Below, piece by piece: positions 1-7,897 of a stretch of DNA of 64,000 bases; position 1 is the first letter of the stretch, and each line of letters begins with the position of its first letter. The notes under the pieces were generated by a model. It saw only the letters and a list, made by a program, of their open reading frames with translations. It was not told the DNA's origin and did no database searches. The stretch covers positions 2,599,501-2,663,500 of the forward strand of contig NZ_CP011774.1 in NCBI RefSeq assembly GCF_001412535.1. The letters run 5' to 3'. Made by a program: the position numbers and the translations under genes. This DNA is from Limnohabitans sp. 63ED37-2 (GTDB taxonomy: Bacteria; Pseudomonadota; Gammaproteobacteria; Burkholderiales; Burkholderiaceae_C).

Positions 1-62
1 GATTTGAACCACCGACATCAGCATTATGAATGCTGCGCTCTAACCAACTGAGCTATATCACC
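1..62 (-). tRNA. tRNA-Met (CAT), elongator type, 3' end cut by the window edge
   Basis: Read on the minus strand, the sequence gives a 7-nt acceptor arm starting GGTGATA, a D arm GCTC-AGTTGGTTA-GAGC, an anticodon stem CAGCA/TGCTG closing the loop TTCATAA (anticodon CAT), and a T arm beginning GGTGG-TTCAAAT. The anticodon stem lacks the three consecutive G-C pairs of initiator tRNA, so this is the elongator type. About 14 nt of the 3' side lie outside the window. Confidence 0.93.
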
Positions 63-146
63 TGAAACTGTTTGACGTCGCCATCAAGCCCGAAATTATA
101 CACAAAATTCCGCAGCAAACCGCTCAGTTGGCGTAACAATGTGCGG

Positions 147-992
147 ATGACACAGCCCAGCACTGACTCTTCCTTGCACCAGCACCCCATCGACACCACC
201 AAGGCCCAGCAAGCCGCCCAAGTGGTCTGGGCGCATTGGCAATCAGGCCAGGTGCTGGCCGCCTTGCCTGATACTTGCCGCCCCTTGAGCGCCTTGCAAG
301 GCTACGCCGCCCAAGCCCAACTGCCACTGGTGTCCGGCCGCCAAGTGGTCGGTTGGAAAATTGCCGCCACCAGCGCCAACGGGCAAGCCCATATCAACGT
401 GAGCGGGCCGCTGGCCGGTCGCTTGTTGTCGGGGCAGGTGTTGGGCAACGGTGCCACCGTGCCGTCAGCCGGCAACCGCATGCGCGTGGCCGAGCCTGAA
501 TTTGCATTTGCCATGGCGCAAGACCTGCCACCACAAGCCGAGCCCTATACCCAGCAACAAGTCATGAACGCGGTGGCCAGTTTGCACCCGGCCCTCGAAG
601 TGCCAGACTCGCGCATGGAACCCTTCACCGCAGCAGGCGAGGCGCAACTGCTGGCCGACAACGCCTGTGCGCGGCACTTTGTCCTGGGCCCGGCCGCGCC
701 CGATGTCTGGCGCGATCTGGACTTGAGCACCTACCCGGTCCACGCCCAAGTCGAACACCACAACACCCTTCAATACACCCGCGACGGCACTGGCGGCAAC
801 GTGCTGGGCGACCCGCGCATCGCCCTGACCTGGCTGGCCAACCAGCTGTCTGCCTTGGGCATCACCCTGCAAAAGGGCCATGTGGTGACCACCGGCACCT
901 GCATGGTGCCGCTGGAGCTGCAAGCGGGCGACAACGTCAGCGCCGATTACGGCCCGCTGGGCCGTGTCCACATGATTTTTTCGGAGACTTGA
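147..992 (+). CDS. 2-keto-4-pentenoate hydratase / fumarylacetoacetase-fold hydratase (MhpD-like)
   Basis: The 281-residue product belongs to the 2-oxopent-4-enoate hydratase / 4-oxalocrotonate decarboxylase group, which adds water to or decarboxylates dienoate products of aromatic meta-cleavage using a divalent metal. Visible family motifs are GWKIAATS, the metal-ligand segment AEPEFAF, HPALEVPDSR, LADNACARHFVLG, GDPRIALTWLANQL and GHVVTTGTC. A TTG 75 bases upstream is in frame, but the ATG at 147 gives the usual family length. The gene ends 3 bp before the asparaginase start, so the two are probably cotranscribed. No ring-cleavage dioxygenase is nearby, so the real substrate is unknown. Confidence 0.85.
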   Translation: MTQPSTDSSLHQHPIDTTKAQQAAQVVWAHWQSGQVLAALPDTCRPLSALQGYAAQAQLPLVSGRQVVGWKIAATSANGQAHINVSGPLAGRLLSGQVLGNGATVPSAGNRMRVAEPEFAFAMAQDLPPQAEPYTQQQVMNAVASLHPALEVPDSRMEPFTAAGEAQLLADNACARHFVLGPAAPDVWRDLDLSTYPVHAQVEHHNTLQYTRDGTGGNVLGDPRIALTWLANQLSALGITLQKGHVVTTGTCMVPLELQAGDNVSADYGPLGRVHMIFSET

Positions 993-995
993 AAC

Positions 996-2009
996 ATGAC
1001 AAAACCCCGTTTGGCACTGATTGGCACGGGCGGCACCATCGCAGGCGCGGCCAGCGCCGCCTCGGTCAGCACCGATTACAAACCCGCCAGCCTGAGCTTG
1101 GCCGCCGTGGTCGACACCGTGCCCGAGCTGCGCCAGCGCTACAACATCGACGTCTCGCAGCCCATGCAACTGGCCAGCTATGACGTGCGCCCCGACCACT
1201 GGCTGGATCTGCATGCCGCTGTGATGCACGCCGTGCACAACCCAGATGTGGTGGGCATCGTGGTCACGCACGGCACCGACACACTGGAAGAAACCGCGAC
1301 CTTTTTGCACCTGAGCGTGGACAACGACAAACCCATCGTAGTGGTGGGGGCCATGCGCCCGGCCACGGCGTATTCGGCGGATGGGCCCGCCAACTTGCTG
1401 GACGCCTGCAGCGTAGCCGCCTGCCCTACGGCTCATGGGCGCGGCACGTTGGTGGTCATGAACGGCCGCATCCATTCGGGCCTGTGGGTGGGCAAACGCC
1501 ATGTGAGCAGTGTGGAAGCTTTCGACAGCCCACTGGCCGGTGCGGTGGGCGAGGTGGCCGATCAGGCGGTGCAGTGGTTCCGCGCCGCAGGGCGTGCGCC
1601 CACGGTGGCTTGGCAAACCCCCAGCACTTGGAAAACACCTGCTACGTGGCCCCGGGTGGACATAGCGGTGGCTTATGCAGGCGTGGACGAGACCGCCATG
1701 CGTGCTTTTGTGGCCGCCGGAGCACAAGGGATCGTGCATGCCGGTTTGGGCAATGCCAACACGCCCACGGCTTACCGCGCGTTCATTCAATCACTGCCCG
1801 ACCAAGGCGTGCTGGTGGCCCGCTGCGCCCGCTTCATCACCGGCAGCGTGACCCGCGCCAGCGTGTACGCCGATGCCGAGCACGGCATCTTGACTGCAGG
1901 GCCTTTGCCTCCCCACAAGGTGCGCATCATCCTGCTGCTGGGCCTGGCGCACGGCATGAACGGGCCCGCGATTCAGGACTGGATCGACCGGATCTTGTTG
2001 GCGGCCTAG
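996..2009 (+). CDS. L-asparaginase (type I/II asparaginase-glutaminase family)
   Basis: A 337-residue enzyme predicted to hydrolyse L-asparagine to aspartate and ammonia. Both Thr-containing active-site signatures are present: TGGTIAG at 11-17 (first catalytic Thr is T11) and THGTDTLEET at 91-100 (T94-D95). The family segment MRPATAYSADGPANLLDA follows near residues 130-150. No signal peptide is visible, so a cytoplasmic location is likely. It starts 3 bp after the hydratase stop and is tail to tail with the MFS gene. The hydratase partner leaves room for a related amide or lactam substrate, which cannot be decided from sequence. Confidence 0.9.
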   Translation: MTKPRLALIGTGGTIAGAASAASVSTDYKPASLSLAAVVDTVPELRQRYNIDVSQPMQLASYDVRPDHWLDLHAAVMHAVHNPDVVGIVVTHGTDTLEETATFLHLSVDNDKPIVVVGAMRPATAYSADGPANLLDACSVAACPTAHGRGTLVVMNGRIHSGLWVGKRHVSSVEAFDSPLAGAVGEVADQAVQWFRAAGRAPTVAWQTPSTWKTPATWPRVDIAVAYAGVDETAMRAFVAAGAQGIVHAGLGNANTPTAYRAFIQSLPDQGVLVARCARFITGSVTRASVYADAEHGILTAGPLPPHKVRIILLLGLAHGMNGPAIQDWIDRILLAA

Positions 2010-2018
2010 AACCGGTGT

Positions 2019-3197
2019 TCAGCGCGGCCGCTGGCTCCAGTAGAGCACCGTGCCGCTGATGCTGGCCATGACCATGAGGCCCACAAACCCGGCGCGGTAG
2101 GTGCCAAACAGGCCCGACAAGGCGCCGAACATCGGAGGCCCCACCACCACGCCCAAAAACGTGAACGCCAGCGTGCCGCCTGTGGCCATGCTGGCCATGC
2201 CGGAAGGGGCGCGACGGGCCACTTCGGCCAGGTAAACCCCGTTCCAGCCGATGGCCGAGGCCCCAAAGCCCACCAAAATCACAATCACCACCGCTTGGGG
2301 GGTGTCGGTGGTCAAAAAGGCCGAAGCCAGCGCCCCTGAAGCCATCATGCTGGCCAGCAGCAGCAACATGAGCCGCGCACCCAGCCACCGGTCGGCCACA
2401 TAACCCCAGACCACGCGCCCGCCAATGCCCCCCAACTGCGTGACCGACAAAGCCAGACCTGCCGCCACCAGACCGTAAGACAAATCGTCGTGCAAAAAGG
2501 TGACCAGGTAAGTGGTGAGCGACAACTGCACCATGGAAAACATGAACGAGCAGGACGCCATGATGAGCAAGGCCCGATGCGCCAACACCAGGCGAATGGG
2601 CTCGATCAAACTGCCCCAGCGGATGGCGCTGTCACTTTGGCGGTCGCTGTCGAGTTCCGCCCTCAGGCTTTGCGACACCCAGGCGCACAGCACGCACACC
2701 ACAGCCACCACCACCAAGCTCAGTTGCCAATTGCCCAGCAGCGCCAAAGGCGGCACCACTGCACCCGCCAACATGCTGCCCAGAGGCACACCGGTTTGCT
2801 TGATGGAAAACACCAGCGACATCTGGTGCTTGGGGGTGGTGCGGGCCAGCAGGTGCGAGCTGGCCGGGGTGATCGGGCCATAACCGAGCCCAATCAACAC
2901 AGCGCCCAACACCATGGACGGCAGCCATGGTACGGCGCACAAGAGCAAACCCAAGGCGCACAAGACCAGCCCCCACTGGCTCACGCGGATGGCACCCATG
3001 CGGGCCACCGTGGCGCCACCCATCAAGGTGGCCACCATGGCACCCGCGTAGGTCACCGACACATACAGGCCCACCAAGGCGGGCGAGACCTGCAAAGTCT
3101 GCGCCACCACCGGAGCCACCACGGGCAGGCTCAGCAAAGCCATGGCCACCATGGCCTGGATCACCAGGGTCAGCAGCAAAGGCCACCAGTTTTTCAT
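2019..3197 (-). CDS. MFS transporter, 12 TM
   Basis: A 392-residue major facilitator family membrane protein. The sequence is almost wholly hydrophobic, with about 12 predicted helices, and has GGRVVWGYVADRWLG in the loop before the ninth helix, the equivalent of the MFS motif-A loop. The start at 3197 is preferred because GGGAGA lies upstream; a longer form starting at 3245 would add 16 polar residues before the first helix. The neighbouring Bug receptor and CMD-like gene lie on the same strand, so this may be the exporter or importer of a small catabolic gene group. The substrate cannot be assigned. Confidence 0.85.
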   Translation of the reverse strand: MKNWWPLLLTLVIQAMVAMALLSLPVVAPVVAQTLQVSPALVGLYVSVTYAGAMVATLMGGATVARMGAIRVSQWGLVLCALGLLLCAVPWLPSMVLGAVLIGLGYGPITPASSHLLARTTPKHQMSLVFSIKQTGVPLGSMLAGAVVPPLALLGNWQLSLVVVAVVCVLCAWVSQSLRAELDSDRQSDSAIRWGSLIEPIRLVLAHRALLIMASCSFMFSMVQLSLTTYLVTFLHDDLSYGLVAAGLALSVTQLGGIGGRVVWGYVADRWLGARLMLLLLASMMASGALASAFLTTDTPQAVVIVILVGFGASAIGWNGVYLAEVARRAPSGMASMATGGTLAFTFLGVVVGPPMFGALSGLFGTYRAGFVGLMVMASISGTVLYWSQRPR

Positions 3198-3257
3198 CGG
3201 ATCATCTCCCGTACAGGCGAGAGGGACCCCATGAGGCCCCGGCAAGCATGGGCAGCA

Positions 3258-4235
3258 TCAATTGGCTTTGACGCCCGCCTTGACCAACAAGCTGCCCAAG
3301 GTGTCGATCTCGTTTTTCAGGTGGGCCCGCAAGGCTTCAGGCCGGGCCTGGTCGACGCTCACCGCCGCAATGCCCATGGCCTCCAGGCGCTGGCGCACCT
3401 CGGGGTCGGCCACCGACTTTTGCAAAGCCGATGTCAGCTGATCGAGCACGGGCTTGGGTGTGCCCTTGGGGGCATACAGACCAAAAGAGATGTTGATGTC
3501 AAAACCCTCCACACCGGCATCGGTGATGGCGGGCACTTCAGGCAACTGGGGCAAACGGGCTTTGCCCGCAGAGGCATAAGCCTTGATCTTGCCGCCCTTG
3601 ACCGAAGGCACCGTGCCCGAGGTCTGGTCACACAAAATGTCCACCTGGCCGCCCATCAGGTCGGTCAAGGCCGGGCCTGTGCCCTTGTAGGGAATCTCGT
3701 TGAGTTTGACGTTCAGCGCGTTCATCATCATCAAACCACACAGGTGCGAGGCCGAACCCACCCCTGCATGGGCCAAGCTGACTTTGGGGCCGTTGGCTTT
3801 CACGTAGGCCACAAATTCGTTCAGGTTTTTGGCCGGAAATTCATTGCGTGCCACGATCACCATGGGGCCACTGGTGGCCCGTCCGATCGGCTCAAAATCG
3901 TCCACCGGGTGGTATGGCAGGCTTTTGTACATCGCCACATTGGTCGCGTGGCTGACGTGGATCATCAGCAAGGTGTAGCCATCGGCTTTGGCGCGGGCCA
4001 CTTTGGCCGTGCCAATCGAGCCTGAGGCCCCTGCCGTGTTGTCCACCACGATCTGTTGGCCCAGATGCTTTTGCATGGCCCCGGCAAACAAGCGCGTGAT
4101 GGTGTCACCCGGGCCGCCTGCGGCGTAAGGCATGACCATGGTGATGGCACGGTTGGGAAAGTCTTGCGCAGAGGCCTGGAATGCGGTGGCGGCCAGCAAC
4201 AGGGCCAAGCCTGTGCGGATGAAACGAATGGGCAT
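3258..4235 (-). CDS. Bug-family (TctC-type) periplasmic solute receptor
   Basis: A 325-residue protein with an N-terminal signal peptide (hydrophobic run 8-22, cleavage likely after QASA) and the Bug fold signature VMPYAAGGPGDTITR, followed by VDNTAGASG and IPYKGTGPALTDLMGGQVD. Bug proteins bind carboxylates or related small molecules in the periplasm, normally for a TctAB membrane pair. No tctA or tctB is present in the window, so this is an orphan receptor, as is common in Burkholderiales. The MFS gene downstream and the CMD-like gene upstream share its orientation. Confidence 0.9.
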   Translation of the reverse strand: MPIRFIRTGLALLLAATAFQASAQDFPNRAITMVMPYAAGGPGDTITRLFAGAMQKHLGQQIVVDNTAGASGSIGTAKVARAKADGYTLLMIHVSHATNVAMYKSLPYHPVDDFEPIGRATSGPMVIVARNEFPAKNLNEFVAYVKANGPKVSLAHAGVGSASHLCGLMMMNALNVKLNEIPYKGTGPALTDLMGGQVDILCDQTSGTVPSVKGGKIKAYASAGKARLPQLPEVPAITDAGVEGFDINISFGLYAPKGTPKPVLDQLTSALQKSVADPEVRQRLEAMGIAAVSVDQARPEALRAHLKNEIDTLGSLLVKAGVKAN

Positions 4236-4273
4236 GGAAGTCTCCTTATTGATCAGCGCAGCAGTGTGATGGA

Positions 4274-4864
4274 TCAGGCCAACAAGCGCTGGCGAATCTC
4301 CAGAGGGCTCAGCACCTGAAGGGGTTCAGCACCACCACCGGGAATACCCACTTGTGTGGCGTTGAGCAGCATGGACACCATGACATAGGTGCCCGACAAA
4401 ACCGTGAGGTCTACCACTGCTTGTTCTCCCATGCTGGCCACCGCTTCTTGCCACAAGCCATCGGGCACGCGGTGGTTGAGTGAGAGCTGAATGCAAAAGT
4501 CATACACCAAGCGTTCGTCCTCTTGCATGCTGCTAGGGCGCTGGCATTGCTGCAAATCGCGCATGACCGCATCCGAAAAACCCGCCTTGCGGGCAATGGT
4601 CTCGTGTGCCCACCACTCGTATTGCGCATTCGAAATACGCGCCTGAATCAGGATGGCGAATTCGTTCAGGCGTTTGTTGACCGAGGTCTTGAAACGCAGG
4701 TAGTCCAGAAAATCAAAGGCACGCCGGGCCATGTCGGGGCTGCGCAGCAAGGCGTTGTAAGGGCCGCCAAGCGCCGCGCTGGACACCTTCAGGATGTCGT
4801 CGGCCAAAGGCCGCACCTCGGGGGCTAATTCGTCATAGCGGATCTGGGCCAATCGTTCGGTCAT
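4274..4864 (-). CDS. Carboxymuconolactone decarboxylase (AhpD-fold) family protein
   Basis: A 196-residue all-helical AhpD/CMD-like protein. The characteristic segment is ISNAQYEWWAHETIARKAG. It carries Glu-Trp-Trp-Ala-His in place of the Cys-x-x-Cys of peroxidase-type members, so it lies nearer the decarboxylase-like branch and a redox role is unlikely. The ATG at 4864 is chosen over one at 4909 because homologous sequence begins there. It lies upstream of the Bug receptor on the same strand with a gap of about 38 bp. The substrate is unknown. Confidence 0.8.
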   Translation of the reverse strand: MTERLAQIRYDELAPEVRPLADDILKVSSAALGGPYNALLRSPDMARRAFDFLDYLRFKTSVNKRLNEFAILIQARISNAQYEWWAHETIARKAGFSDAVMRDLQQCQRPSSMQEDERLVYDFCIQLSLNHRVPDGLWQEAVASMGEQAVVDLTVLSGTYVMVSMLLNATQVGIPGGGAEPLQVLSPLEIRQRLLA

Positions 4865-5119
4865 GAAGCATTCCTGCAAAAAAAGGGGGCAACACCAAAG
4901 CTCGGGCACAAGCCCCTATTCAGCAAACCCGAACAGCCAACTTGCCCCAAGCGACGGGCGAACGTAACAACAAAGCGCAGCCCTCTGAGTCACACACATG
5001 ACTGAGTGCCTGACCGAAGAGCGCGGGGTCTGGGCGACACTGTTGTCTGTTGGCACCTAGGGCCTTGACCACTTGGCCTGTCACCCCACACCTTCACCGC
5101 TATTGGATGGAACACTCAC

Positions 5120-5818
5120 ATGCTCAAATTTTTCTTCAACGCCGCCCCCAACCCCATGAAAATCGCCTTGCTGCTTGAAGAGCTGGAGCTGCCTTTTGAG
5201 GCCGTGCCGGTCGACACGCGCAAAGGCGAGCAATTTGCACCCGCCTTTCTGGCCGTCAACCCCAACGCCAAAGTGCCCGCCATCACCGATGGCGACGTGA
5301 CGGTTTTCGACAGCAACGCCATCTTGCTGTACCTGGCCGACCGTGAACAAAAATTCATGCCCAGCATCGCACAGGGCAAGGAGCGGGGCGCGGCGCTGTC
5401 CTGGCTGCTCTTCATCGCCAGCGGCATTGGGCCGTTTTCTGGCCAGTCGGTGCACTTTCGCCACGCAGCGCCCGAGCCCAAAGAGTACGCCCTGAACCGC
5501 TACGACTTTGAAGCCCATCGCCACTGGACCGTGCTCGAAAAACACCTGGCACACAACACCTACATGTTGGGCGAGCACTACAGCATCGTTGACATGGCAC
5601 TGTGGGGTTGGGCCCGCATGCTCCCTTATGTGCTGGGCACAGGTGAGGCCACCTGGACACAATACCCCCACATCAAACGCGTGCTGGATCAGGTCAACGC
5701 CCGCCCAGCGGCCCAACGTGCCGAAGCCTTCAAGGCGAAATACACCTTCAAGGCTGAGATGGACGCAGATGCCAAGAAGTTCATGTTCCCGCAAAACGAA
5801 CGCTTGAACAAAGCCTGA
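5120..5818 (+). CDS. Glutathione S-transferase family protein
   Basis: A 232-residue cytosolic GST-like protein. The N-terminal thioredoxin-like domain (1-85) shows PNPMKIALLLEELELPFE and NPNAKVPAITDGDVTVFDSNAI, including the cis-Pro and the Asp-Ser pair that contacts the glutathione glutamyl group. The helical C-terminal domain includes ENHYSIVDMALWGWA-like sequence (GEHYSIVDMALWGWARML), matching the GST N-capping box. It resembles the Ure2p/YghU-type bacterial GSTs. It is followed after 8 bp by an uncharacterised methyltransferase-like gene. Confidence 0.87.
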   Translation: MLKFFFNAAPNPMKIALLLEELELPFEAVPVDTRKGEQFAPAFLAVNPNAKVPAITDGDVTVFDSNAILLYLADREQKFMPSIAQGKERGAALSWLLFIASGIGPFSGQSVHFRHAAPEPKEYALNRYDFEAHRHWTVLEKHLAHNTYMLGEHYSIVDMALWGWARMLPYVLGTGEATWTQYPHIKRVLDQVNARPAAQRAEAFKAKYTFKAEMDADAKKFMFPQNERLNKA

Positions 5819-5826
5819 GGTAGTCC

Positions 5827-6531
5827 TTGAACCTCACGGGCGGCTGGCACTGGCACTGGCGAGCCTGGCGTTCACAAGAACGCTGGGCACCCGCTGCTGC
5901 ACAGATTTCGGATTGGTTGCTGGCACAAACCATGCCGCGCCGACAACTGGTGTTGATCGGCGCCAGTGCAGGCTGGATGCTGCCCACCGATTGGCTGACC
6001 CAATTTGAGGAGGTGCATGCCTGGGACATTGACCCTTTGGCTGCGCCTTTGTTTCGCTGGCGACATGGCGCAGGTTTCAAACGTGAAGGCACGCGCTTGA
6101 ACCTTCACACAGGCGATGGCTTGGCGCCACTGAGTGAATTGATACAAACCATGCCCAAGGCCTTCTTCTGGTTTGACAACGTCTTGGGGCAATTGCGTTT
6201 CACTGACCCATCGACGGATGCGGTGGTTCAGCGTTTAACAAACTTGCAACGTCAGCTCAAGCGCGTTGCATGGGGCAGCGTTCATGACCGGATGTCAGGC
6301 CCCCACACCCCCGGCACGAGCTTTCCGATGGCCCATCGCAGTGGCGCCGGATTGGCCATGGAAACCCCAGAAGGACAAGCTTGGCTGAGAAAAATGGGTG
6401 CGATCAGTCCTTGGCTAGACCACTTGACCGAGGGCGTTTTACCCCAAGGCACCCCCGTGCAATACACCGCGTGGGCATTCAAAGCAGGGTATGCGCATTG
6501 GCTCGAAATGGGTTGGACTGAGCCGTCTTAA
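5827..6531 (+). CDS. Uncharacterised protein with a possible SAM-methyltransferase-like fold
   Basis: A 234-residue protein that I do not recognise by family name. The segment LVLIGASAGWMLPTDWL followed by EVHAWDIDPLA resembles the first and second strands of a class I SAM-binding Rossmann fold (a glycine-poor motif I, then an acidic residue after strand 2), and FFWFDNVLGQL could be motif IV. The start appears to be TTG at 5827, since no ATG fits the open frame. It follows the GST gene by 8 bp and overlaps the convergent GNAT gene by 4 bp at its 3' end. Function not assigned. Confidence 0.65.
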   Translation: MNLTGGWHWHWRAWRSQERWAPAAAQISDWLLAQTMPRRQLVLIGASAGWMLPTDWLTQFEEVHAWDIDPLAAPLFRWRHGAGFKREGTRLNLHTGDGLAPLSELIQTMPKAFFWFDNVLGQLRFTDPSTDAVVQRLTNLQRQLKRVAWGSVHDRMSGPHTPGTSFPMAHRSGAGLAMETPEGQAWLRKMGAISPWLDHLTEGVLPQGTPVQYTAWAFKAGYAHWLEMGWTEPS

Positions 6532-7019
6532 TTTCGCAAATCCAGGGCCCAATACTGCCCCACCAGATCGTGTCCAAACGAATGGTGTTTCTCCTCAGAC
6601 AACAAGACAAAACCCGCAGTTTGGTAGATGTGCCGGGCTGCGTGCAGGATGTCGTTGGTCCACAAAGTCAGTTGTTGGTAGCCCCGCGCTTTGGCAAACG
6701 CGATGCATTCTTGCGTCAGGCGTCGGCCCAGACCCGTGCCGCGCATCTCGGGCTCCACGTAAAGCAAGCGCAGCTTGGCTTGTGTGTCCGAGACCTTGAC
6801 CACAAACACCGAACCCACCACCCGGCCTTCGCACTCGGCAATCCAGGCATTTTCTTTTTCAGGGTCCAGATTCTTGACATACTGCGCGGCGATCTCGGCC
6901 ACCAAAGCCTCGAACGTGCCGTCCCAGCCGTATTCCTGCGCGTACAACAGGCCTTGCCGATGCGCCACCCAACCAATATCGCCCACCTTGAGGCCGCGTA
7001 AAGCGATGTTGGGCTTCAT
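6528..7019 (-). CDS. GNAT family N-acetyltransferase
   Basis: A 163-residue acetyltransferase. The acetyl-CoA binding motif A is visible as LLYVEPEMRGTGLGRRLTQECIAFA, followed by LTLWTND and the C-terminal YQTAGFVLL. The N-terminal segment DIGWVAHRQGLLYAQEYGWD is typical of the acetyltransferase half of MarR-GNAT fusion proteins, but here the MarR half is absent. It begins 14 bp after the end of the lyase gene upstream on the same strand, so it may be the last gene of that array. The acceptor substrate is unknown. Confidence 0.87.
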   Translation of the reverse strand: MKPNIALRGLKVGDIGWVAHRQGLLYAQEYGWDGTFEALVAEIAAQYVKNLDPEKENAWIAECEGRVVGSVFVVKVSDTQAKLRLLYVEPEMRGTGLGRRLTQECIAFAKARGYQQLTLWTNDILHAARHIYQTAGFVLLSEEKHHSFGHDLVGQYWALDLRN

Positions 7020-7033
7020 GTCTTTTGACCGGC

Positions 7034-7897
7034 CTAGTAGCGCTGCCCCAGTGCCAGCAACTCAGGGGTCTCAATGACCGCGTTCAGGCCATCAAAATCC
7101 AGCATCTGGTCTTGCCAGGGCCGTGTGGTCTGGTGGGTGTGCAGGCTGGCGTAATAGCCTTGCAGCGTGTACAGCACAGCCCGCGCGGTGCCGCCTGGAA
7201 AGATCACGATCTTGAAACCGCGATGGCCCAACTCGGCCGCGCTTTGCACCGGCGTTTTGCCGCCTTCGACCATATTGGCCAAAAGCGGCACGCGCTGGGC
7301 AAACTGCACACAGGCGCGGTTCATTTGTTCATCGGACCGGAGCGCCTCGATGAAGATCGCATCCACACCGCATTCCAGATAGCGTTCAGCCCGCTCCAGC
7401 GCCGCGTCCAGGCCTTCCACGGCCACCGCGTCGGTGCGGGCCAGGATCAAGGTGTTCTGGTCGTGACGGGCGTCCAACGCCGCACGCAGCTTGCCCTGCA
7501 TCTCGGCCACCGGCACCACGCCCTTGCCGTCCAGATGCCCGCAGCGCTTGGGGAAAGTCTGGTCTTCGATCTGGATCATCGCGGCCCCGGCCCGCTCGAA
7601 GTCGCGCACCGTGCGTTGGGTGTTGAGCGCATTGCCAAAGCCGGTGTCGGCGTCCACGATCACGGGAATGTTCACCCGGTCGGTGATGTGGGCCAGGGTC
7701 TGCGCCACTTCGGTGGCGGTGGTCAGGCCGATGTCGGATCGACCCAATCGCGTGTAGGCGATCGATGCGCCCGACAAGTACACGGCTTCAAAACCGGCTT
7801 GCTGGGCCACCAACGCGGTGAGCGCGTCGTACACACCGGGGGCGAGCAAGGCCTGGTCTTGTTGCAGGCGCTGGGCCAAAGTGTGTGGCTGACTCAT
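7034..7897 (-). CDS. Isocitrate lyase / PEP mutase superfamily C-C lyase
   Basis: A 287-residue TIM-barrel enzyme of the ICL/PEPM superfamily, which includes methylisocitrate lyase, 2,3-dimethylmalate lyase, oxaloacetate hydrolase and carboxyphosphonoenolpyruvate mutase. It has the metal-binding VDADTGFGN (D82, D84) and the lyase loop K117-R118-C119-G120-H121 with the catalytic Cys, which argues for C-C cleavage of a 2-hydroxy/alkyl-malate-like substrate rather than phosphonate chemistry. The open frame extends upstream to 8515, but that part is the shadow of the FAD gene; the ATG at 7897 overlaps the FAD gene stop by 4 bp. It likely ends the catabolic array. Confidence 0.87.
   Translation of the reverse strand: MSQPHTLAQRLQQDQALLAPGVYDALTALVAQQAGFEAVYLSGASIAYTRLGRSDIGLTTATEVAQTLAHITDRVNIPVIVDADTGFGNALNTQRTVRDFERAGAAMIQIEDQTFPKRCGHLDGKGVVPVAEMQGKLRAALDARHDQNTLILARTDAVAVEGLDAALERAERYLECGVDAIFIEALRSDEQMNRACVQFAQRVPLLANMVEGGKTPVQSAAELGHRGFKIVIFPGGTARAVLYTLQGYYASLHTHQTTRPWQDQMLDFDGLNAVIETPELLALGQRY

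Noticed and set aside
465..1790. Long minus-strand open frame (441 codons) opposite the hydratase and asparaginase genes
   Set aside because: It is a His/Gly/Ala-rich shadow frame produced by GC-rich codons of the two well-supported plus-strand genes.
2490..4025. Long plus-strand open frame (511 codons) opposite the MFS and Bug genes
   Set aside because: Low-complexity Gln/His-rich translation with no family features; both minus-strand genes are clearly real.
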